Positions 44,815-56,203 of a stretch of DNA of 64,000 nucleotides are shown here, piece by piece. This DNA is from Carnegiea gigantea (Eukaryota; Streptophyta; Magnoliopsida; Caryophyllales; Cactaceae), in the NCBI GenBank assembly GCA_029747015.1, contig JAKOGI010000418.1, positions 124,001-188,000 of the forward strand, given 5' to 3'. Below the pieces are notes generated by a model. It saw nothing but the letters and a program-made list of their open reading frames with translations. It made no database searches and had not been told where the DNA came from. The position numbers and the translations under genes were made by a program. Within the stretch, counting starts at the first letter, position 1. Every line of letters starts with the position of its first letter.

Positions 44815-46049
44815 TCATCTTACTTTTATTGAGCCAAAAGCATATTCTCTATCATAGACTCTATGTTGGATTTTTGAGGTGCTTGTTGAGGATAGGATAG
44901 TCTTTGAAATCCAAGGGGGGTCTAAAATTCGTTTGCGACATGAATAGAGCATTAGACTTATGAGAGAAATTAGGGTGATCTCTCCAACCTGGATTATACT
45001 TGTTAGAGAAGGGGTCATTTGTTTGTCTAGGGTGGTAATTGTTCACATAATTGACCTGATAACTTATATCTTGGACAAAAGGACTACCCACTTAACAATG
45101 CACAGTTAAATGATCAACTGATCCACATATCTCACATGATGGGGAAAGAGTACTTGAACTAATAGAATTAACATTCAAGCTTTCTAACTTTTAACACATA
45201 GCATCAACTTTAGAAGAAAGGATAGAAATAACATCTAATTTCAGCTTACCTCTAACCTGCTTGGGTTGGGATCTCTCAGACGACCATTGGAAATTGATAA
45301 AGGTCATCTCTTCTGTAAGATTGTATGCTTCATCTTCAGTTTTGTTCATAAAGGTACCTCCTACTGCCGCATCAATAGTAGACCTCAGTGACGGGTGATT
45401 CCATTGTAAAATATTTAAACAATCATCCATCTTTGAAGACCATGGAGAGGGCAAAATCATAAAAGATCCTTGAACCGCTCCTTGGCTTCAGACAAAGTCT
45501 TATCTTCCTTTTGAGAGAACATAGTAATTTGATTCCGTAGGCTTGCTATCTTACTTGTAGGAAAGAACCTGGTAAGAAAGACTTTTGTAAGCTTGTCCCA
45601 TGTCATTATGCATCCTGCAGGTAACCAATGAAGCCACACCCTTGCCTTATCCCTAAGTTAAAAAGGAAATAGGCGTAAGCGGATGGCATCGATAGAAACT
45701 CCGGTGAGCTTTAGTGTATCACACGCCTCTAAAAAGATGGAGAGGTGTAAGTTTGGACCTCGTAGCATGGTGCCTCTGAACTGAGATTGTTGCATCGCAG
45801 ATATAAGGGCTGGTTTGAGCTCAAAGTTGTTTGTTTCCCGTTTGGATGAGTGGTGCTTGAGGAAATGCCTTGGACTCCCAGGGTAACAAAATCCTGCAGT
45901 GTCCTTCTTAGGTCACCTCCCATTCCTGCCATTAGTAAAGAAACTGCTTGAGCCTTGAGTCTTTGCTCTTCTATCCTAAATTTCTTCCTTTTAGAGCAAA
46001 AAGTCCTCTCGATTTCTGGATTGAATTCAAATGGGAAGGGATTCTGCAT
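44815..46049 (-). pseudogene. Athila-type gag (multiple frameshifts)
   Basis: From ATG 46049 (MQNPFPFEFNPEIERTF) the gag core is readable in pieces: WLHWLPAGCIMTWDKLTKVFLTRFFP, SEAKERFKDLL, RSTIDAAVGGTFMNKTEDEAYNL, then a Cys/His remnant CEICGSVDHLTVHC and NYHPRQTNDPFSNKYNPGWR. It parallels the gag at 50540-51721. At least four frameshifts or stops separate the pieces. Confidence 0.75.
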
Positions 46050-46170
46050 ATAAAGGAGAAATATGCAAAATAGGTGACAAAACTACTAACGCAAATAAAA
46101 AAATAAAAATAATGATAATAAAATGCTTAGTTAATTTCTGAGGGCTAACTTAATATCCACTAATTTGGTC

Positions 46171-46186
46171 TCCGGTAACGACGTTA
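46171..46186 (-). other. Decayed Athila-type primer-binding site
   Basis: The minus strand reads TAACGTCGTTACCGGA where the family has TGGCGCCGTTGCCGGG (Asp-tRNA type). It lies seven bases inside the LTR end ...CCCTTATCA. Confidence 0.65.
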
Positions 46187-46193
46187 AAAAACT

Positions 46194-47230
46194 TGATAAG
46201 GGCTACTACTATGACTGCAAGTGCATGGGTGTTATAGTGTATTAAAGATATTGTTCCCACGAGGACCAATTGCAATCTATTTCGTTTTATCCTTTAAAAG
46301 TGCTAAGCAAGCAATTTCAATTAAGAGTTTAATAACACTATAACCTGTTTGAAAAATTCAATCGACTAAAAACATATAGGGAATTGTTTTACCTTATAAA
46401 GATGTGGATCAATGCAATATATCATCCACTTAAACTATTAGGGGAATTAACAGGGGTGCAATCACATATAGAATTCAATCTTCTTTCGAAACAAATTGAA
46501 TTGCCTAAACTAAAAAGTCATTCTTTCAAATGCCCTTGTATAGCCTAAGTTAAAGACCTTTGATCGCTAAAAGTCCCTTAACAAGTGAATCTCTTTCAAG
46601 TATTGCTAAATCAAGTCGTATCTCATCAATCAAATAGCAAGTTTCACCTTTTAGTCCTTCACTTAACTATTTAGAATTATGAATGAATTTGGCAAAAGTC
46701 CAAACACAACAATTACACACATAAGATAGAATTCAACTAATCCCAACCAAGAATAAGCACAATTACATAAAAATCAAAGATCCCAACATCAATACTTGGC
46801 TAACAATCCTTAAATTGGGAAAACTACTCACACATATTCAAATCAACAAAAGTAAACAGAGTTTTAAGAGAAGAAAACTTAGTGCAATTGGAGATCCTTC
46901 AAGGGTTTCCTAACTTCGTAAGGGCTCCAGAATAGGAAGTAATTCTTCAACTCTCACACTCAAAAACTACTAAAAATTTAAACTAAACTAGAAAATATAG
47001 AAAAGGAATTAAAAAAACTAGATAGAATAGTTCTCTTCTTTGCTATGCTTTGTGCCTCTTATTGTGAAAATCGCCTTATTTATAGAGAAACACAATCGAC
47101 CTCAGTCACATAATGGAGGAAAACAAACAGGCTGACAGTTATACCTTCACCACGGATAGTCTATGGAAGACTCTACCTAGATGATCTTCTGTTCTTTCTT
47201 CCTTCTACAACAAGGTGACTTGGGGGCGTC
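46194..47230 (-). repeat. 5' LTR of the Athila-type element (outer end lost)
   Basis: It begins TGATAAGGGCTACTACTATG on the plus strand. Homology to the 3' LTR is strong to about 47043. The outer terminus was not recognised; the sequence passes into a gypsy integrase tail near 47230-47340. Confidence 0.65.
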
Positions 47231-48940
47231 CATGGGGAGTCAAACTATACTCAATTATGGTTAACTTTGGAGAATAAAGTAGCTAAACTCCTTATTTAAG
47301 GCTACCAATTGCCCAACCTCCTTTCTAGGCTTACTTTGACCTCCTCAAGAGTCCTAAGTCAACATGGACCTAGGAAGACCTAGCCCTTGACCCAAAGTCG
47401 ACATTGAGCCTACTTGGTTCAATACCCTTACTTGGGAGAGTAAGCCAATCTTGGAGTTTGCTCTTCATAAACCTATCCCCCTTGAAGAGGATTTTCCCAC
47501 AAGTCTTCATTGTGTTTTTCATCATTTTCAAGGTAAGGAATGAGATCCCCAGCATTAAAAGTGACGGATATTTGCATGTCTCCTAGAAGCGCTATTTTAT
47601 AGGCATTATATCCCACTTTTTGTACCACCTTGTATGGACCATCTCCTTTAGCCATAAGCATGTTATTCCTCCTTGATGATAACCTTTCTTTCCTCAAGTG
47701 CAACCACATAAGATCTCCCAACCTGAACTCAATATAAGTGCACTTTTTGTTGGCTTTAAGCTTGTATTGCTCATTCACTTTCTCAATTTATGATCTTACT
47801 TGATCATATAGCCTCTTCATTTCCTTAGATCATGCTTCAGCCTCAAAATGGACCTTTAATTCTTGAGGAATAGGAATAAGATCAATGGGAGTAAGGGGGT
47901 TAAGGTCATAGCTCACCTCAAAGGGAGAATGAGAGGTAGCATAGGAAGGAGCCTGATTATAAGCAAATTCGGCATGAACAAGCTTGATATCGCAATTCCT
48001 CAAACTTTCGCTCACCTTAACCACCCCTTAATATGGTTGTGAGAGTTACATTTGTCACCTATGTTTGTCCATCAGTTTGAAGGTGGAAATTAGTGCTAAA
48101 GAGCAACTTAGTCCCCACTAGTCTCCAAAAGGATCTCCAAAAATGAGGCAAAAATTTGGTGTCCTAATTCGAGACAATGGTTCTTGAAATACCAGGGAGT
48201 TTCACAATTTCTTAGAAGAAGAGGTCTGTAATGTAGGTAGCATCATCACTTTTGTGGCAAGCAATAAAGCAAGCCATCCTGGAGAATCGATCCACTACCA
48301 CCATGATAGCATCTCTTCCCCTTCGTGTCCTTGGGAGGGCCACAATGAAGTCCATGCTAATGTCATCTGACTCTTAGTTGTGTGATAAATGTTGTACCTT
48401 GTGATCACTTTATGAACCTCTCTGCCCATCTTGGGCCAGTAAAAATGCTCCTTGAGTATCTCAGGGGTCTTGCTAATGCCAAAGTGACCGGCTAATGCTC
48501 CTCTAGGAGCCTTATTGACAATCAAATCTCTTAAACGACTTTTGGGAATACAAATCTTATTTCCTTTGAAGAGGAAGCCATCTTATAGAGTGAAAAAGCT
48601 AAATGTAGAGGGATCCTCCTTCACTTCCTTGAAGTCTTCATTCTCTTTGTATAAAGCTTTGATGGAATGGAATCTAAGGACCTTGGTCTCAAAGACCAAT
48701 AGGAGAGCATACATCCTTAATAATGCATTAGCTACATTACTCTCTTTCCCACTCTTATGCTTGCAAGAGAAGGTGAAATATTAAAGGAGTTTAACCCAAT
48801 TGGCATGGCTTGTATTTAACTTGTGTTGACCATTGATGTAGGATAATGCCTTGTGATCCAAGTAGAGGACAAAGGGGCTTTGATTTGAGGTAATGACTTT
48901 AATATTCCAAGGCTCTAGTATAGAATTCCTTGTCATAAGT
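47231..48940 (-). pseudogene. Ty3/gypsy RNase H-integrase fragment
   Basis: Minus-strand pieces in order: RNase H end ([44 protein letters not shown]), linker DGFLFKGNKICIPKSRLRDLIV, the H2C2 block GALAGHFGISKTPEILKEHFYWPKM, part of the core, and the C-terminal GDLMWLHLRKERLSSRRNNML...DGPYKVVQKVGYNAYKIAL. It resembles CRM/Reina-like chromoviruses, but no chromodomain was seen. RT, gag and LTRs are absent. Both ends abut other elements. Confidence 0.75.
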
Positions 48941-49165
48941 TGCAATGCCCCAGCTTAACTATCTTTTAAATGCCTTTATTAATAAGCATTATGAGTCAGC
49001 AGAATGCGCTATCAAGCTAGGGCACTATTGCCATCCCTTAGGGATAAGGCTATAAATAAAAAAGTATAGTCGACCAGATAAGTAGCATCCTCCAATTAAA
49101 ATAATTACACCAAACAGGGTTTAAGATTGTTATTAAACATCTAAAAGTCGGCATCACACAACAAT
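48941..49165 (-). repeat. Possible Tekay-like LTR fragment
   Basis: It starts TGCAATGCCCCAGC, close to the TGTAACGCCCC terminus of the Tekay LTRs, and contains no coding. It may be continued by 51831-53357 on the other side of the Athila copy, but this is inference. Confidence 0.35.
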
Positions 49166-50393
49166 TGATAAGTGCTTCTATATACATCATTTTTTAGACA
49201 TTTTGTAGCACGTTTTGGGGAATTGATGGGCTTTATGTTATAATTTATACTCCTGTTCTCGTTTTGCGCTTGGGCATGGTTCTTTAATGACTTTTGTAGT
49301 ATTTTAGACCATTTGACCTAGCAATTAACCCTCATTTGAGTACAGGTTGACCCATCATGGAGGCACCCGAAGTCCTATGCCCGTAGAGCAAGAGAAGAGT
49401 AGAAGATTTCGGTTCCAGCCAGCACCATGGTCCGATTGTGGTGGCTACCGCGAACTGTGGTGAGCTTGTAACTATTAACCTCTTCATCTTTCTTCATTGT
49501 GCGACTGGAGATGCTCTATTTAGGTGCTTCAAAGGCATGTTTAAAGGCTGTAGAAAAGAGAGTTCAGCACCATCGCCATCTCACCACTACTCTCACATCC
49601 ATCTCTCTTTAGTTACAATTTAGTTTAGTTTATTTTTCTGAGGAAAAGGAGAATTGAAGAGAGAAGCTTTGCTCTTAGAGGGTTGAAGCTTGTGGCACCA
49701 TTAAAGGGCTACCATTGTTGTAAAGTTTTCTTTCCCTTTGAATTTATCCTTGAACTCTTGTGTTAGTTGAACTAGAAATATGAGTGAGCAGTTTTATTCA
49801 ATCGAGGGAGTTGTAGGATCCTTCATTTCTACAATCTTATGCTTACTTCATGATTGGAGTGATTTACTTCTATCTCGAGATTGAAATGTTGGAAGTAAAG
49901 TTTGGCCAATTTTGCTTGCTTATATTAGGTAGTCAAGTGAAGTACTGAAAAGTGAAACTCACTATTAGATCACCTTGATAGAACTTGACCTAGCCAAATT
50001 CGAGAGAGAATTACATGTTCAGAGAAGACTTAGCATTCATAGATCTTCAGCCTAGACTAAATCAAGGACACTTGAAAGAGTGTTAGTTAAATTTGTTTGG
50101 GCAATTTAATTATTTCGAAAGAAAGGATTAAATTCAATTCGATTGCAATTCCTCAAATCGTTCAATCCGTGAAAAGTGCATGCTTAATTCTATGATCCAA
50201 CTCTTTATTTGGCGAATTGAATTCCTAAATGTTTTACTTTGATTGAATTTTCAATTAGATAATTAGTATATTTAAATCTACTCATTGAAAAGGTTGATTG
50301 CTTAGCATTTTCAATAGGACATTAGCTCGGCAAGTGTCCGTGAGGACGATCTTTTAATCTAAACTACAACAACCATGCGGTTGCAGACCCGTC
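49166..50393 (+). repeat. 5' LTR of a second Athila-type element
   Basis: It starts TGATAAGTGCTTCTATATAC and ends just before the primer site near GACCCGTCG (about 50393), roughly 1.23 kb. Its 3' half shows the same ordered words as the minus-strand LTRs at 42330 and 46194 in reverse complement. Confidence 0.65.
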
Positions 50394-50400
50394 GTGTTTT

Positions 50401-50418
50401 TGGCATTATTACCAGTGA
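50401..50418 (+). other. Decayed Athila-type primer-binding site
   Basis: TGGCATTATTACCAGTGA stands where TGGCGCCGTTGCCGGGGA is expected, with each CpG lost, and is followed by CCAAATTG as in relatives. Confidence 0.65.
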
Positions 50419-50539
50419 CCAAATTGTTATCTATTGAGTTAATCTTACGAAATTAAATAAGTGTCGTACTTTATTTTCCTTTTCTTTTTGATTACATTGG
50501 TAGTGTTGGTGATTGTACTTATAACAACTTTCCCCTTTT

Positions 50540-51721
50540 ATGCGAAGTCTATTTCTGTGCAAACTTGATCCTGAGATTGAGAGGACTTTCCGTTTAAGAA
50601 GGAACAAGCAAAGACTTGAGGAATAAAGGCTTAAGGCTCGAGAGACTTCACCAATTATGGTGGGAGCAGGAGGTGAGGAAAGAAGGACGCTCAGGGATTT
50701 TGTTACTCCTAGAGTCCAAGGCATCGCCTCAAGTATTACTTGTCCTAGCATGGAGTCAAACAATTTTAAGCACAAACCGACTCTTATTTCCATGGTACAA
50801 CAATTGCAATTCAGGGAAACCCCATTGTAACACCCTAACCTACACCTCTCGGTCTTTTTAGAGGTGTGTGACACATTGAAACTCAATGGGGTCTCCACCG
50901 ATGCCATTCGATTGCGGCTATTTCCTTTTTTACTTAGGGATAAGGTGAGAGCATGGCTTCATTCTTTACCTCCCGGATGGATCACCACATGGGATGAGCT
51001 TACTAGAGCCTTCCTTGTCAAATTCTCCCCACTAAGCAAAACGGCAAGTTTGAGGAACCAAATCACCAATTTTACACAAACGGATGATCAGATGCTCTAT
51101 GAGGCTTGGGAGTGGTTCAAAGACTTGTTGCAGTTGTGTCCTCACTATAGCCTTCGAAGATGGATAATTGTTCAAGCCTTCTACAATGGAGTGATTCAAC
51201 CTATAAGGTCTACCATTGATGCAGCAGCACGAAGAACCTTGATGAATAAGACTGAGGATGAGGCCTATATTTTGATTGCGGAGATGGCACTCGGCAATTG
51301 TCAATGGTCCAACAAACGAGGCCAATCGAAGAGGGTTAGAGGTAAGCTTGAAGTTGATGCACTTGCTTTACCTAATGCTAAAGTAGATGCTATGACTCAA
51401 AGGTTCGAACAATTGAATGTGAATGCTATGAATTCTAGTGCCCATCCCCTACCATGTGAAATACGTGGTTCCATTGACCATTTGACTGAAAATTGCCAAG
51501 CTGGGAGTCCTTTTGCCCAAAACACTAGCGACCAAGTCAATCATGTTAATAATTTCAACCCGAGACCGAGCAATGATCCTTATTCAAATACTTATTGTCT
51601 GGGTTGAAGAAATCATCCAAATTTCTCATATAGGCCTAACCTTTCCCTCATTCCCCATATGAATGCCAGGCAACTCCCCAGATTTCAAAGACCTTCCTTT
51701 CCTCAACAACTTAGTCATGTC
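50540..51721 (+). pseudogene. Athila-type gag, best preserved copy
   Basis: ATG 50540 (MRSLFLCKLDPEIERTF) opens a frame kept to 51721, with stops near 50624, 50825 and 51605. The core is intact over 240 codons: DTLKLNGVSTDAIRLRLFPF, DKVRAWLHSLPPGWITTWDE, YEAWEWFKDLLQLCPHY, IQPIRSTIDAAARRTLMNK and a C-terminal CEIRGSIDHLTENC, where the knuckle has lost its second Cys. The rest of pol is absent: the frame fades into noncoding DNA near 51830. Start chosen because it parallels the ATG at 46049 of the minus-strand relative. Confidence 0.8.
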
Positions 51722-53357
51722 TAAAATGGATTCACATTTCACTGAGGCTGCACACATGCTCAAAAATAAGTCATTTTTCAAGCCCTTAAGATGACTAAGG
51801 TAGAGGATTAGCAATCATCACTGGGGCCCGCTTCTCCTGGACCCTTAACCTCTATATGTTCCTACTTCTCATTAAGTTGCTTCTCCTCCCCTAAACCAGC
51901 TGGGAAAACACAAACAGTAGAAACATGAGATATAACTCAAACATTACCATGTACAGTTAATAACTATTTGTAGCACACTGTTAAAACTATGCTTTGTAAA
52001 TGTCTTCCGTGGAGCATTGTATTCAAAGATTGATTATTAACTACTTCTCATCTTCAACTAGAACTCAATCTATGAGTAGTAGCCATGCATCGATGGACAA
52101 TGAACTGTGAATTTCCCATTTAATGGGGCCCGAGCAATGAATTCTACTAGGAGAAACTATGAATAATAAACATTAGACATTGAACATTAAACATTGAACA
52201 TTGCATTAAACGATAAACAATGAAATAGGCCCTTAAGGTTCTAGCAACTGAATAAAACTTACTAATATTAGGAAATATAAATTTAAATGACGATAAAGGG
52301 TACAAGCAGTAATGTATCTTTGGCATTTATTTATACTCTTCTCTTTTTTACTGCTCAATTGGGGTGTCCTTCTTAGAAATAGATTCAATGACACTCTTAA
52401 ATCATTCTGGTCATACTCTAATGCTTCTCATTCAAAATGCAAAGCAACACATATGCTATATTAGTACACTTTACTAAGCCAACACTCTGAGTGCGATTTT
52501 CTTTTGAGGTGAGATCTCAATGCATCCTCTTTTTTTTCAAAAATACGTCACTTGGCTCTAATATTCCGAACATAGCTCACAAACTTATCTCCTTAAACAT
52601 ATCCATTAGAGTTTCTCATAACTATAATTGACTCATTAAAACCATAATTGGCGAAACTAATTGCTCAGTATCTAAATAGTCCAATCATAAAGCTAATTGC
52701 ACAAATTGCACCCTAATGAACTAGGAAGTAATCACATGATCCTTATGACTAATTCAATTTTCTTCACACTTTGAATGATGTCCCATAACCCTTTAATTTA
52801 GTGACAAACCATTAACAACCATTTATATGTGCATTACTTCAGCAAATTATGGCTTTGCTTGAACAATTAAACATCATCTAAACTACAGTTCTCTTATGCA
52901 AATTTCTTCCACCAAAATTTTTGGCAATCATGGCTTCACACCCATATTATGACTATTGCTAATTACTTGTCAATTCGTCCCATACATGAATTCATTATAT
53001 TCACCCCCAACAATCATACAATCAAAATACAACAATTCATCCCTACATTCACATAAATAACCATTGATATATGAGGTTGAATATAATAGAAGGGAAAATT
53101 TTAATTACCTTCCAAGAGGCTAAAGGTGGAGATGGGTGCAACCAAGGGGTGCGAAGAGGAGGAGATGGTGGGGTCGAGCTATACTGGCGGCTTGGAGCGG
53201 CGATGAAGTCAGGCGGCAGAAGCCAGTGATGGATGGCGACTGCTACTGGTAAGGGGGTGTCAGGCGTGGGAAAGGAAAGTTGGAGGGTTGGGTCTCTTAG
53301 GTTTTTGATTTTCACTAGCTTATTTCAAAAACTCACGTGAATGGCCATTGCCTCCTT
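51722..53357 (-). other. Noncoding DNA, probably Tekay-like LTR debris
   Basis: No element terminus was recognised. Near the right (53110-53320) the minus strand is rich in CCACC and CTTCCGCC words and precedes TTACCTTCCAAGAGGC, similar in style to the part of the Tekay LTR at 10000-10140. The Pro-rich ORF at 53049-53315 is regarded as chance. Confidence 0.3.
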
Positions 53358-54664
53358 TGTTGTAATTCCCGAAAGTATACGGTTTATCATTGTAATATTT
53401 GCAGATATCGTCCTCAGGAATGATTGTAAAATTAAGTTACTACTCAGCTAAATTAAACTTACTAGATAGCCTCTTAATCTAATTAAATCTAGTAATGTAG
53501 ATTAACACGATATAGGAATATGAAATTAACATTAGAAAACTAACAAGCAAGAAAAGCACTCAAATGACAAAGATATAACATCCAACGTTTCCTGGTAGAA
53601 TTAAACCAACTTAGTAGTGAAGTGAACCAAAACGAACGAAGTGGATCACGAGCAGAAAACAGCAAACGACACGTACAAAATTGTGCCCAGAAATTACCAA
53701 AATCCGGCCATGGTTTCCTTTTGTTATAAAAGCGAATTCAAACCAACCAGCTCATAATTTCGTCTCTAGAATTAAATTACTCTTTCGATTCAAACAAAAC
53801 TGAGTCAATTAGATAAACGTTCAATGGCTGTGGATAAATTTGGAATTGTAAAAAAATTACAAAATAAACTAAGCAAACTCTCCTCCTCCTATTCTCTGTT
53901 TCGACCCACGATTTTTAAACATCTCAAGAACACCCTTTCTCCCTCCCCCCTTCAATACCTTCCTTAATTATCAAATTAATGACCCATAAAACTGACCAAT
54001 TAATGATGATGGAAATGATAGATAATGAAGGAGGAGAGAAAAAGAGTGAAATGGCTGGGCATAAAGATGAAAGGTCTTGTTCTACGTCCTCTGTTTTTGG
54101 ATCTGAGTTGAAGATGTTGAAGCAAAGGGGTTGGGGAACTTAGCTGACATACATGACTCTGTGAGTGCAAGAGAGAGAGAGAGAGAGAGATGAGTTAAAG
54201 AGAGAGTAAAGGATGGAAAGGAGGTAGAAGAAGAACACAGCCCTGTTCTGGTTCACATTACTGTGATTATCGGGCTTCCAGGAAGGAGAAAAGGGGATGG
54301 GGGGCTGGTGGTCACATGACTTGTGCGTGGGTGGAAACAAAAGGAAGGCAGGCTGAATCGCTATTTTAGGCATGGCATAATAGCCCGGTTGGGCCTGGGA
54401 ATGAAAAGACGAGGGACCGGCTGGGCAACAAAAAAGAGAAGAGAGGAACTGGGCCTCGGCTGTTGTTGGGCCAATCTTCTTCTCTTTATCTTAATCCAAT
54501 GCTTGTTCTAAATCTAATCCCCTTTTCATTCAACTTTCTCTTTTTTTCCCAAGAAATTTATTTATTCTTCAAATTCCTACAAAACAAACAAAAACCGTAT
54601 TAAATGCCTAAATTGATAATTTATTTCGAGCAAAAAATAGATTATGAAAGGGGATAAAATATCA
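53358..54664 (-). repeat. Tat-like 3' LTR, about 1.3 kb
   Basis: On the minus strand it would start TGATATTTTATCCCC at 54664 and end CGGGAATTACAACA at 53358. The sequence just outside 54664 carries the CTCGAGGACGAGCAAAACTTCAG phrase (54693-54715) that commonly lies close to the 3' LTR of Athila/Tat elements. A (GA)n run lies at 54170-54190. The partner LTR is not in view, so the ends are inferred. Confidence 0.45.
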
Positions 54665-56203
54665 TAATTTCAGGTTTAAGAAATACCCGAAACTGAAGTT
54701 TTGCTCGTCCTCGAGTAAAAGAAAACTAAAAATCCTAGAAAAAGAAAATAAAATCTCAACTCACTTTCGTAGGAATCACGATAGCACTTAGCATGTGCAA
54801 CAAGCCCTTTAAACCCCTAGGTTATCCCTAGTGGATGAGGTAGGTCTCATGAGGGTTTGCAGAAGATATACCCATAAAAAAGTTCAATAGAAAATGAAAA
54901 AGAAAAAGAGAGCTAGAAACAGAAAAACAGATGGGATTTACAAACATAAGTATACAAGGGAGAAGACTGTGCACATTCTAACCAACAAAATCACCCATGT
55001 ACCAAAGATATTGGTCTGCATACAAATAGAATGTACCCATCAAGGCTCTCTACACCATGAATGACATCAAAGCACTAACTTTTCACCCCAGTATACATCA
55101 AGACTTTGAATCCATCCCAGTGCTTACGTGTAGTTGCATCATCATCTTAGGGCTTAGGTTTACCAGAATTAAACTCAATCTCACTTGACTGACACAAACT
55201 ACACTTTAACTTATTAACATAGGAAGCAAGCTTTTCTAGTAGCAATATTTCCTCAAAGGATAACACCCAATAACACATGCCTCAAGGGGTAACGCTCAGT
55301 AGCGCATGCCGCAAAGGGATACTTGTCATTCCAAATATTATTTCATTCCTTTTTTTTCCTTTCTATTTTTTCATTTTTATTTTTTGCTCATTGGGAGTGA
55401 TTCAAATGCATACAAAAACCAAAGTAATCCTGTCAAAGACAAGTGGGAGAGCCAATCGTGGCAGACTAAGACCTTCAGATAATGATGATGGTATGAATAA
55501 CGATTGGATTATACATCGATAATGAACAATTGCGGTTACAATTAGGGCTTAGAATGGCACACTGAGAACAGAGACCTATCATGCATAACACGCTTATATA
55601 CAAGCTAATAATCAAAGCACAAGGGATTTAAGCTGATCAGAATAGTACGAAGTCTCCCCAAAAAACAAAACAAAAATCTTTAAGGATTTTCAAAGTTGTT
55701 CAAAATTCTTCCTGTTTTCTCAAACTTTTTTCAAAGAAAAAACTAAAAAGAAAAACAAATGTACAAGAAGAAGACTAAGACGCAAAAGGAAAGAAAAAGG
55801 GTATACTCGAAAATTTAAACGAAAAATAGTAAAAATAAAATAAGGCAATAAATATATACAAAACAAAAACAAAATAAAAAGACAAGAAAAAATGGAACGT
55901 TTATACTAGGTCAGGTGCAAAAGTACACATAGCCTTCCTGACAATCAAGGATTTTATCAAGCATCAACCACTCCATATGAAGCTAAAAAATGCTACTCAG
56001 CTCAAATCTCATTAGCGCATGAAGTAGCTTATCAAACAAGTAAGCACAACTCTTTATAAAATAAAGACCATGAAAATGAAAGAGTTGACGCCAAATAGAG
56101 TACATCCATAATATTAATGCAGCATAAGGGCCCGCTTCAATTTATCAAATTGTTGGGGCCAATTAGAAATCATATAGATGTACTCATAATTAGCTAGTAA
56201 ATA
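54665..56203 (-). other. 3' UTR-like noncoding region of the Tat-like element
   Basis: It has no recognisable coding sequence. It holds the CTCGAGGACGAG phrase, A-rich tracts (55730-55900) and a short tandem repeat of 29 bases (55251-55308). Where this element ends before the LTR at 56204 is not clear. Confidence 0.35.
55251..55318. repeat. 29-bp tandem repeat, two copies and a partial third
   Basis: CCTCAAAGGATAACACCCAA (55251) and CCTCAAGGGGTAACGCTCAG (55280) begin consecutive units ending CACATG and CGCATG; a third starts CCGCAAAGGGATAC at 55309. Confidence 0.7.

Larger units (their letters stand above)
42330..47230 (-). mobile_element. Athila-type Ty3/gypsy element lacking RT and integrase
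   Basis: Two LTR copies in minus orientation (42330 onwards and 46194 onwards) flank an internal region of about 2.7 kb with gag, protease and a 3' UTR phrase. The primer site is of the TGGCGCCGTTGCC type in decayed form. Athila assignment rests on the gag and protease text and the primer-site type. The space between protease (44155) and 3' UTR (43740) is far too short for RT, RNase H and integrase, so a large internal deletion has occurred. Confidence 0.7.

Noticed and set aside
53049..53315. Pro-rich 88-codon ORF
   Set aside because: It sits in LTR-like debris, and the Pro/Ser composition follows from CCACC-type words.
54170..54190. (GA)n microsatellite as a regulatory element
   Set aside because: It is a simple repeat inside an LTR-like segment, with no gene nearby.
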